DNA from: Bacteroides sp.
GTDB taxonomy: Bacteria > Bacteroidota > Bacteroidia > Bacteroidales > Bacteroidaceae
DNA: 11,197 nucleotides
Assembly: GCA_019412865.1 (NCBI GenBank)
Contig: DXOJ01000361.1
Location: forward strand, 1-11,197
Direction of reading: 5' to 3'
The notes beneath the pieces were generated by a model. That model did no database searches and was not told the origin of the DNA. It was given only the letters and a program-made list of their open reading frames with translations. Shown here one piece after another: positions 1 to 6,124 of this stretch; the stretch's first letter is position 1; every line of letters starts with the position of its first letter. Both the position numbers and the translations under genes were made by a program.

Positions 1-215
1 CCAAGAAATTGGACGATACAATAATTTTGCATAAATTTGTAACGAGTTTAATTAGAAAATTGGTAGTTATACTTGTCGGGAAACAAGTAGGTTCACAATT
101 ACTGAAGCTCATACGGGAGGATACGGCCAATATCATCCCGTATTTTTTGGTTGCTAGGGATCTTTGTTTTTCATGGCAATAAGTTTTTGGGAATTAAGGT
201 TTTTATCTTTTAGTA
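1..215. other. Left-edge non-coding region, possible 3' end of an unseen plus-strand gene
   Basis: No gene is supported here. It starts at the window edge and ends at the stop codon of the anti-sigma gene. It holds a small hairpin (7-bp stem, 70-76 with 83-89) and a larger terminator-like hairpin at 111-143, described separately. One plus-strand frame (3 to 182) stays open from the edge, but it runs through the terminator and its translation resembles no family I know, so it is not called. The most economical reading is 3' untranslated sequence of a plus-strand gene outside the window, converging on the minus-strand genes. Confidence 0.5.
111..148 (+). terminator. Intrinsic terminator for a convergent plus-strand transcript
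   Basis: An inverted repeat pairs 111-123 with 131-143: eight perfect base pairs at the base (atacggga with tcccgtat), one mismatch, then four more pairs around a 7-nt loop. A run of six T follows at 143-148 on the plus strand. On the minus strand the stem is not followed by a T tract, so this is directional and would not serve the anti-sigma transcript. It implies a plus-strand gene ending just left of, or at, the window edge. Confidence 0.65.
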
Positions 216-1187
216 CTAAATAAATATCTCTATCTTTATTTTCTCTTTACCGGCATCTGCGTTATTATTCAGATAACGCCAACGAACTTTCGAGGAGGCA
301 CTGATAAAGTTAAGTACCTGTTCCAGATTCCGGTTGGTAAATGTTCCGGAGAATGAGTCGTCATGAGGTACATTCTCCTGTATGACAAATTCGGCATTGT
401 ATCTATCTGCCAAGATATCCAGTGCATCCCGTAATGACGTTTGACGGAAAATGATTTTGCCATCTTTCCATGAAAGTTCTCTCTCGCCGGAAGTCGTATA
501 GAGCTCCGTCTTTCCATTCTGGGAATAATAGACCAGCTTCTGTCCCGGAGCCATCACAATATACTGAGGTTGTTGACTGGCGTTGTTGAATTCAAAATTA
601 ACTTTCCCTTCAACTAAAGTAGTAATTACCTCATCTGCTTCTTTGTATGCCTTTACATTGAATTTTGTACCCAGAACTTTTATGGCAGACTGGTGAGCGG
701 TAGAAACTATAAACTGTTTTTCCGGATTTTTCCGGACATCAAAATAGGCTTCTCCATCAAGTTCCACAGTACGTGTACGGGAAGAAAAATGGCTCGGGAA
801 AGTCAATGTACTTTTTCCATTTACCCATACTGTAGTTCCGTCAGCAAGTGTCACCAATGTACGTTGTCCGGCTGGCACGTAAACAGTCTGCATTTCTATA
901 TCCTCTTTTTGGAGAACCTGTATCATTGCATAACTTAATCCGAAAGCTACAACAAACACTGCCGCAATCCGCAAGATTCGTTGTGTAACAGGATGCAATG
1001 AAATTGTCTTTTTTGTCTTCTTTGAGAATGCGCCTGTATCTTGCCAGATGAATGCATCATAACTCTTACGAAGAGAAATGAATTCTTTAAGATTGGCTGC
1101 ATCTGCATCAATCCATGTAGCAACGTCTTCCTTTTCCTTTTGGGATGCCTTGCCTGCAATATATTTTAATAGTAATTCCTTATCCAT
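216..1187 (-). CDS. FecR-family anti-sigma factor, inner-membrane signal transducer
   Basis: This 323-residue protein has the layout of Bacteroides PUL anti-sigma factors. A cytoplasmic N-terminal part (about residues 1-68) would hold the sigma factor. A single transmembrane helix follows at about 71-91 (ILRIAAVFVVAFGLSYAMI). The periplasmic FecR domain spans about 98-200, with the typical run PAGQRTLVTLADGTTVWVN at 105-123 and GEAYFDV at 145-151. A C-terminal DUF4974-like domain lies at about 243-323; in this family it contacts the STN domain of a SusC-type transporter. The ATG at 1187 is the natural start and the N-terminus aligns with family members. The gene lies 149 bp behind the ECF sigma gene on the same strand and is probably co-transcribed with it. 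Length and domains look complete. That its partner is the SusC-type protein at 7793-11128 is inferred from the STN domain there and the absence of another transporter in view. Confidence 0.93.
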   Translation of the reverse strand: MDKELLLKYIAGKASQKEKEDVATWIDADAANLKEFISLRKSYDAFIWQDTGAFSKKTKKTISLHPVTQRILRIAAVFVVAFGLSYAMIQVLQKEDIEMQTVYVPAGQRTLVTLADGTTVWVNGKSTLTFPSHFSSRTRTVELDGEAYFDVRKNPEKQFIVSTAHQSAIKVLGTKFNVKAYKEADEVITTLVEGKVNFEFNNASQQPQYIVMAPGQKLVYYSQNGKTELYTTSGERELSWKDGKIIFRQTSLRDALDILADRYNAEFVIQENVPHDDSFSGTFTNRNLEQVLNFISASSKVRWRYLNNNADAGKEKIKIEIFI

Positions 1188-1336
1188 ACAATAAATAATT
1201 TATGAGTAATGAGAATAGAGGTATTATTCCCCTTTCATTAAGAATACCACTCACTAAAGAGATTCCCTAGTAAGATATGTGATTTTTTTTGTTATTGCTT
1301 AAAAAAATAGCAAGCAAGGAGGTATTTTCCTTCTTT
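1188..1336 (-). other. Sigma/anti-sigma intergenic region with three small hairpins
   Basis: This 149-bp spacer separates the sigma gene stop from the anti-sigma start. It contains three potential hairpins: 1220-1225 with 1243-1248 (ggtatt with aatacc), 1250-1256 with 1268-1274 (seven pairs including one G-U in the minus-strand RNA), and 1295-1299 with 1309-1313 (ttgct with agcaa, A-rich loop). None is followed by a T tract on the minus strand, so none is a standard terminator. They could influence relative expression of the two proteins or mean nothing in such AT-rich sequence. No open frame and no clear Bacteroides promoter (TTTG with TAnnTTTG) is visible. Confidence 0.3.
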
Positions 1337-1879
1337 TCAGATGAAAAAGAAAAGGAATGGAGCATAATCTTTTAGATTATCACGCAGTATTTTAACTGCT
1401 CTGCTAATATGATATTCTACTCCTTTTACACTAATGCCCAGTTCTTCGGCTATTTCTTTATGGGATTTTCCATCCAGGCGATCGCGGATGAAAGCAGTAC
1501 GAGTTTTTTCCGGCATACTCTCCAATAATGCATGCACTTTTGCCCGTAATTCCTCTGATAATATTTCCTTCGGGTCACAGGCTTCCAATGTTGATATACG
1601 AATTTCCAATTCACGCTGTCCCTTATCAAGCAAAGTTTGAAAAACATTCTCCTGTGCTTGTATATGTTTCAGGTAATTGAGTGATTTGCTGCGAATATAA
1701 GTAATTAAGATCGCTTCAACACTTGGGATTTCCCGTTCTTTACTTAGTTCCCATAAATGGATAATGGCTTCCGAAACAATATCTTCTGCTACTAAGTCAT
1801 TATGGACATAGGACAAGGTAAATAGGAAGGCTTTCCTATAATAAGCAGTATATATCGAGTTGAAGTTGATTTGAGCCAT
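1337..1879 (-). CDS. ECF sigma factor (RpoE-like, Bacteroides PUL type)
   Basis: This 180-residue protein is an extracytoplasmic-function sigma-70 factor, which directs RNA polymerase to a small set of promoters when released by its anti-sigma factor. Region 2 covers about residues 8-72, with AYYRKAFLFTLSYV followed by AEDIVSEAIIHLWE (31-44), the core-binding and -10 recognition helices. Region 4 covers about 110-167, beginning LLESMPEKTRTAF (118-130), with the helix-turn-helix HKEIAEELGISVKGVEYHISRA at 140-161 in two parts. There is no region 1.1 or 3, as expected for the family. The ATG at 1879 gives the usual start just before region 2. The C-terminus ends in an unusual hydrophobic tail, APFLFFFI. 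The anti-sigma gene follows. The likely target is the SusC-led operon upstream, by analogy with other Bacteroides loci and not by any binding site I can identify. Confidence 0.94.
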   Translation of the reverse strand: MAQINFNSIYTAYYRKAFLFTLSYVHNDLVAEDIVSEAIIHLWELSKEREIPSVEAILITYIRSKSLNYLKHIQAQENVFQTLLDKGQRELEIRISTLEACDPKEILSEELRAKVHALLESMPEKTRTAFIRDRLDGKSHKEIAEELGISVKGVEYHISRAVKILRDNLKDYAPFLFFFI

Positions 1880-2009
1880 TCGCCAGTATATCCATAAGTA
1901 TTAAATGTTGCAAAGGAATGCATTTTACTTATAATAAGAAAACTTTTTAGAGAAAATTTAAATTTGGCTAAAATACCTTTTCTTATAAAGAGGAAAAGAA
2001 ATGCCTTGA

Positions 2010-3491
2010 TTATAATTTGCACGTCAGCATTAATCTTCCTTCTGAGGTACTGGAAAAAACATTCTCATAATGTTTATACCGCGTATGACGGGTATAATTC
2101 ATATAATCTCCGGTGAGATACAATCCTTTTCGCAGTTTGATATCCAACCGCAGCCCTGTTGCATGAAGAATTGCCATTGAACGATCTCCCTGTGCATTCA
2201 GCGTTTTTGAGTTATAATGTTCCCAATCCATATCTTGGGGATAGCCTTTCCAAGTGAACATGTGGTAGACATCATAAGTAGTAGATATCGAGAACTTATC
2301 TTTCTTATAGATTAAATTAAAGCCTACTTTTGTACTATAGCCGCTTGCCAGATTATAATTACGCTCCTCCACCCTATAATAGTCACTAAGTGCACCGCCC
2401 AGAAGGATGGCATTGAGATGAGCATATCCATCTATGTCCCAACGCTTTCCACTTTTTCTTTTATAAATCAGTCCACCTCCAAAAGAGGCTGGTGTACAAA
2501 ATTTATAAGGAATTTTAGCCGACACACTGGATATTGTATCCGAATCATAATAATCAAAATGCTGATAAAGCCCCAGACTCAAATAATGTTTCCGGTTATC
2601 AACCAACTCCTTACCCGCAAGACGGCCAACGATATTGAATTGTCCCAACACTGGTTGCGAAGCTTGTATGTTCAACTTTGCTCTTACGGAGAAATAATCA
2701 TAAGGTCTTCTATTATCCGCATCAAAACGATTTCCATACTCTACATCAATCTCGGATGCAAACCCAACTCCTTTATCGAAGATTTCATCTTGCAGCTCAA
2801 GTGCCCTCACTCCTGCGGAAAGATCAACACTGACATCGGGCACTCCGAATTGCTTACCGGAAGTGGAACGCTTTCTCCATGCATCTCCATTTATAATACG
2901 AGTGAGTCCACGCATAGGAGAAACGACAAACGAAGCAAACTCTAACCCGAAACGGGATGCTCCTGTTTTCCTGTCATCAAGAATTAAATCGGACGCACGG
3001 TAGAACACTTCTCCCAACGCCATCCCTCCAATTGGTGTTGCTATAATATCATTGGTAGATGGATATTCGTTTTCCATGAACATCTCCCACATGAAACTTC
3101 CTCCAAAAGCATATAACCCGGATTGCCAATAATTATATCCATTTGACCGGGCCGAATTAAAATACAAACTGCCATGATAAGGATGCATAAACATGTTTGT
3201 TCCCATTGCATCATTATCCCAAACGAAGCCGTGCTTAATATTGTCCTTAATTGTATGAAAGTCAATATAGGCAAAATCTGCTTTCCGAATATAGCGATCG
3301 AATGCCCATACTCCCATGTTAATGCCGAATGTCATCGTTGCTGCCCGCAATCCTTTCTTTTGAGAATAAAAAGAAATATCCAGTGAGTCTGCCGCTCTTG
3401 GAGTAGCAACCTGCTGCCGGATAGCAAACTGCGAATGAGCTAATCCGATAGACACAAAAGATATAAACAGGATAAATAGTAACTTCTTCAT
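2010..3491 (-). CDS. DUF3943-family secreted protein, probable outer-membrane beta-barrel
   Basis: Starting at the ATG at 3491, the protein is 493 residues. It begins with a clear signal peptide, MKKLLFILFISFVSIGLAHS, with probable cleavage near residue 20. The frame stays open a further 19 codons to a TTG at 3548, but that extension would bury the signal peptide, so I reject it. Residues about 90-205 carry the conserved core I recognise as DUF3943: MGTNMFMHPYHGSLYFN (97-112), SARSNGYNYW (113-122), then a run through FGGSFMWEMFMENEYPS and IATPIGGMALGEVFYRASDLILDD (150-173, in parts). The second half (about 215-493) shows alternating polar and aromatic strands ending in short turns, consistent with a beta-barrel. 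No enzymatic function is known to me. It has no lipobox. It sits between the PUL operon and the sigma gene, but a terminator separates it from the operon, so a role in glycan use is only positional inference. Confidence 0.85.
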   Translation of the reverse strand: MKKLLFILFISFVSIGLAHSQFAIRQQVATPRAADSLDISFYSQKKGLRAATMTFGINMGVWAFDRYIRKADFAYIDFHTIKDNIKHGFVWDNDAMGTNMFMHPYHGSLYFNSARSNGYNYWQSGLYAFGGSFMWEMFMENEYPSTNDIIATPIGGMALGEVFYRASDLILDDRKTGASRFGLEFASFVVSPMRGLTRIINGDAWRKRSTSGKQFGVPDVSVDLSAGVRALELQDEIFDKGVGFASEIDVEYGNRFDADNRRPYDYFSVRAKLNIQASQPVLGQFNIVGRLAGKELVDNRKHYLSLGLYQHFDYYDSDTISSVSAKIPYKFCTPASFGGGLIYKRKSGKRWDIDGYAHLNAILLGGALSDYYRVEERNYNLASGYSTKVGFNLIYKKDKFSISTTYDVYHMFTWKGYPQDMDWEHYNSKTLNAQGDRSMAILHATGLRLDIKLRKGLYLTGDYMNYTRHTRYKHYENVFSSTSEGRLMLTCKL

Positions 3492-3630
3492 GAAACAAAC
3501 ATAAATAAAAATATTGAGTTTGTCTCCTTCACTCCTTTTATCGGACAATTTTGTTCTTTTTTAGACCAATTCGGAAAGTCAAACGGAATCTCCTTGACAT
3601 TATGATATAAGCAAGGCGGTTGAATTAAAA

Positions 3631-3670
3631 ATGAAAAACCTGCGAATAAGTATTACTTGATTCGCAGGTT
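3631..3670 (-). terminator. Intrinsic terminator of the SusC-to-LamG operon
   Basis: An 11-bp perfect inverted repeat pairs 3637-3647 (aacctgcgaat) with 3660-3670 (attcgcaggtt) around a 12-nt loop. On the minus strand the stem runs into five T (complement of 3634-3638), then another T-rich stretch. It lies about 110 bp after the stop of the last PUL gene. On the plus strand the stem is followed by a T-rich but interrupted stretch, so weak bidirectional activity is possible. It marks the end of the four-gene operon and separates it from DUF3943. Confidence 0.8.
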
Positions 3671-3707
3671 CCCTTCTCTTTTTTACCTAAAAAACTAATC
3701 CTAGTTT

Positions 3708-3762
3708 ATTCAAGTTCAGCTATTATTTTATGCTGATTGATTCAAATCGGCTATTATTTCAT
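3708..3762. repeat. Imperfect tandem direct repeat, two copies of about 23 bp
   Basis: Two copies of a motif of the form attcaa-n(5-6)-gctattattt-n-at lie at 3708-3731 and 3740-3762, about 32 bp apart. They differ at a few central bases. They sit within about 75 bp downstream of the DUF1735/LamG stop codon, upstream of the operon terminator, and are non-coding. They may be a local duplication or a chance product of AT-rich sequence. Confidence 0.4.
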
Positions 3763-3778
3763 AAACTGATGTTTGTCG

Positions 3779-4909
3779 TTAATTAATAGCTATCGGAGTT
3801 GGCAATGTTTCAATTGTTACCCCACTAGTTGTACCGTTTAAACGACCGGTAGCGTCTTTAATGACTCCACCTTCTTGAGTTTCTGATCCGTCCAGTTTAT
3901 AATAGAGTACCAGACCATCCGATGCCGGATCAACGCCCAGCATATTCTGCTTAAGCTGATTTTCAGTACGAGCTACACTCCAAACACGGACTTCACTCAT
4001 CTTACCATTCAACGGACGTTCTCCCCATGGGAATTTCGGAATCCTACCGATATTGAAACCGACATCCGAATTCGGATCGAAACCAGGAAGGCCCCAATCT
4101 GATCCAGCCCATTTCGAACCATTGACATAAATAACCGTTTTTCCCGAAGGTTGATCGTAAGTCAAAGCTACATGATACCAACGGCCTGTCTTCAATGCTT
4201 CCGTAGTATGATAGTTCTGTGTTCCTGCAGCTTCCAAAACATCTTTAGGAACACCAGGTGCATCACCAATACGGAAAATCATCACACCTTCAGTTCCCAT
4301 AATTGTATTGTTACTAGCAAAGCTATTGACATAAATCAGCGCTTCGTAAGTGAACGATGAGAAATAAGTTCCGACCGGGTATTTGATTGAAATGTACGTA
4401 TTACTAAATTTTCCAACCTTGGTAATCTTTATCGGTTTAGAGAGAAAGAAATATGCAATGCTTGTCCCGGAAAGAGTCGGAACAGAAGCCGACTGTACAC
4501 GCACTGGCAAAACATACGATTTTCCCTCTTTCAATGTTTTCAGACTGGAAAGCTCCATTTTTACGTTATCCGCATACAACTTTCCACTTGGGATTGCTGA
4601 AGTTGTACTACTCATTTTTACGTTTGATGCATCAAACATCTCGTAAACTGTTCCATACTTCGCATTGTATTCGTCCACTACGCTTGGATCAGCTATGGTA
4701 TACGATACATCAACCTGCGAAGAGGTCATGGTAGAAAGTCTTGAGGTCAAGTCAAAAGTCAGTACATCATCATCTTCCACAGAGAGATTATATTCCTTAC
4801 TTTCGAAATAAACCTTAGGTTCCAGCAGCTTACTTTCACTGTCGTTGCAAGCACCCAGCAGCAGTGCTATACCTCCTAATATCAAATAATTGAATATATG
4901 TTTATTCAT
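3779..4909 (-). CDS. DUF1735 and LamG-domain surface lipoprotein, probable glycan-binding protein
   Basis: This 376-residue protein starts with a lipoprotein signal peptide. The lipobox LLGAC places the acylated cysteine at residue 21, and acidic residues follow it (NDSES), resembling the export signal that sends Bacteroides lipoproteins to the cell surface. Residues about 30-157 match DUF1735, a beta-sandwich module often found at the N-terminus of PUL binding proteins and some GH18 enzymes. Residues about 170-376 form a concanavalin-like LamG (Laminin_G_3) domain, with FTYEALIYVNS (186-196), TGRWYHVALTYDQPSGKTVI (241-260) and LNGKMSEVRVWSVART (300-315). I see no catalytic signature, so a surface glycan-binding role beside the GH18 enzyme is the best inference. 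It is the last gene of the operon, starting 32 bp after the GH18 stop, with a terminator behind it. The ligand is unknown. Confidence 0.87.
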   Translation of the reverse strand: MNKHIFNYLILGGIALLLGACNDSESKLLEPKVYFESKEYNLSVEDDDVLTFDLTSRLSTMTSSQVDVSYTIADPSVVDEYNAKYGTVYEMFDASNVKMSSTTSAIPSGKLYADNVKMELSSLKTLKEGKSYVLPVRVQSASVPTLSGTSIAYFFLSKPIKITKVGKFSNTYISIKYPVGTYFSSFTYEALIYVNSFASNNTIMGTEGVMIFRIGDAPGVPKDVLEAAGTQNYHTTEALKTGRWYHVALTYDQPSGKTVIYVNGSKWAGSDWGLPGFDPNSDVGFNIGRIPKFPWGERPLNGKMSEVRVWSVARTENQLKQNMLGVDPASDGLVLYYKLDGSETQEGGVIKDATGRLNGTTSGVTIETLPTPIAIN

Positions 4910-4941
4910 AATTCTTCAGTTTTACTAATTTACAAATTGAC

Positions 4942-6057
4942 CTATTCTTGCGGCTTATTTTCTGCCTCATTTTGTTTAGCTTTCCATTCATTGAAAACCT
5001 GCTGGTTTATCTGAATAGCCTGACGCATAAACTTGTAATCAGGTGTATTGTCATAGTCTTTTTCGAAGCGATAAGCCCCCACTCCGCCTTTATAGCCTTT
5101 TGATGGCATAGTAGCAGCCTGGCTCAACAGTGCGCCACCGGTAGGAGCGTAGGCTTCGAAATTTTCTGTGCAAATTATTTTCTTAGGATCAACTCCATAA
5201 CCTTCAAGACCAGGTCTGGAAGAACCATAACTCTGTATAATCCAATAATCGACATACTCATCCAATTCTCTGGTAAGACCACCGATACTACCATCAATAC
5301 AAATCATCTTATGTCCTTTGCCTTCTGGGTCGCTCTTCGGACCAATGTAATTATTCATCTCCTTGACCAAATAAATCAAATGTTTATTAGCACTCAATGT
5401 TCCGTCCATATCGAATACACCGCTTCCGATTTCCCAGTCAACATCGTAACCGTCCCATTCGTTTGCGTATAGAGAGTCACAGAGGGCCTTGGCAAACTTA
5501 GCCAGACATTGATAGTGATTTTCACTTTCGAATTGACCTTCAAATCCCCAGTATTTCCAGCGAGCTTGCTTTTTAGCTTCTTCTAATTGTTTATCAGTCC
5601 AACCTTCTGCCTCTGCCTGCTTTTCCGCATCAGCATATACCGATCCCGGAGTTGCTCCTTTACCAATATACGAAAGTAGACTCACTTGCAACAACTTCGT
5701 ACCTTTCACTTTTTGCACAAATTCTTTATCTGCTTTCTGTTCGGGAGTAATCTCGTAGCGTCCGGGAGCACCACTCCACATAGAAACAATGTCCATACTA
5801 TCTGGCATAGAGGTCAGATATCCTCTTCGATAAGCTCCGGCAGGAGACCAGTTGGAGTACCATCCGAAAGCTACGGGACGTCCGTAGTTCCAAGCGGTTG
5901 CCTTATAGGCACGCAAGTTGGCATAATATTCACCATCACCCAGCGTGTTATAGCCTCCGATATGCTCCACTTCCATATTCTCCACATCAGTACAGGAGGT
6001 TGTTGTCATCAACCCTGCCAGAGAAAGGAAATATAATAGTTTTCTTAATGCTTTCAT
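4942..6057 (-). CDS. GH18 lipoprotein, probable surface endo-beta-N-acetylglucosaminidase
   Basis: This 371-residue protein matches the Bacteroidota GH18 group that includes N-glycan endoglycosidases such as BT1044 of B. thetaiotaomicron (from memory). The signal peptide ends in TTTSC, so C22 is the likely lipid-modified residue; threonine at -3 is a weak lipobox position. The acidic stretch after it (TDVENMEVE) suits surface export. The catalytic motif DGYDVDWE at 202-209 (nt 5431-5454) is complete: E209 would be the acid/base and D207 the residue that supports substrate-assisted catalysis through the N-acetyl group. IIQSYG at 273-278 supplies the expected Q-x-Y of endoglycosidases. FGWYSNW (64-70) fits the first barrel strand. 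GH18 enzymes cut beta-1,4 linkages between GlcNAc residues, either in the N-glycan core or in chitin. The N-glycan reading is favoured by the SusC/D context. No DUF1735 domain is fused to it; that domain is in the next gene. Activity is predicted, as some family members have lost the motif. Confidence 0.88.
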   Translation of the reverse strand: MKALRKLLYFLSLAGLMTTTSCTDVENMEVEHIGGYNTLGDGEYYANLRAYKATAWNYGRPVAFGWYSNWSPAGAYRRGYLTSMPDSMDIVSMWSGAPGRYEITPEQKADKEFVQKVKGTKLLQVSLLSYIGKGATPGSVYADAEKQAEAEGWTDKQLEEAKKQARWKYWGFEGQFESENHYQCLAKFAKALCDSLYANEWDGYDVDWEIGSGVFDMDGTLSANKHLIYLVKEMNNYIGPKSDPEGKGHKMICIDGSIGGLTRELDEYVDYWIIQSYGSSRPGLEGYGVDPKKIICTENFEAYAPTGGALLSQAATMPSKGYKGGVGAYRFEKDYDNTPDYKFMRQAIQINQQVFNEWKAKQNEAENKPQE

Positions 6058-6124
6058 ATTTATTTATGTATCAAGATTTTGTTTTAGTTTAAAGTTTTTC
6101 ATATGGAAAAAGTCCGTACGATTA
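6058..6124 (-). other. 67-bp spacer between the SusD-like and GH18 genes
   Basis: This is the largest gap inside the operon. It contains a short A/T hairpin around 6095-6111 (ttttt paired with aaaaa across a catatg core) that lacks a T tract on the minus strand, so it is not a terminator. The bases before the GH18 ATG are AT-rich (aaataaat) with no Shine-Dalgarno sequence, which is usual for Bacteroides. Confidence 0.35.

Larger units (their letters stand above)
3492..3778 (-). other. Intergenic region between the PUL operon and the DUF3943 gene
   Basis: This 287-bp stretch holds, in minus-strand order, an imperfect direct repeat just after the DUF1735/LamG gene (3708-3762), a strong terminator (3631-3670), and about 140 bp of leader before the DUF3943 start. 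The leader should contain the promoter of the DUF3943 gene, but I cannot find a properly spaced TTTG / TAnnTTTG pair. No small gene is supported. Confidence 0.6.

Noticed and set aside
3..182. Plus-strand frame open from the window edge for 59 codons
   Set aside because: It runs through the terminator hairpin and T tract, and its translation is rich in K, I and L and resembles no known family. Without sequence to the left it cannot be called.
1883..1914. TTTG-N20-TATACTGG on the minus strand as a sigma-gene promoter
   Set aside because: The spacing fits, but the -7 box matches only four of six fixed bases and would put the transcript start almost on the ATG.
1977..1998. Possible terminator between the DUF3943 and sigma genes
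   Set aside because: The stem is only six AT-rich pairs (cttttc with gaaaag), and the sequence after it on the minus strand is gtatttt, not a clean T tract.
3496..3503. Exact TAnnTTTG box (TATGTTTG, minus strand) before the DUF3943 start
   Set aside because: There is no TTTG 19-21 bp upstream, and it lies four bases before the ATG, which would leave no leader.
3492..3548. N-terminal extension of the DUF3943 protein from a TTG at 3548
   Set aside because: The extension is polar and precedes a textbook signal peptide that starts at the ATG at 3491.
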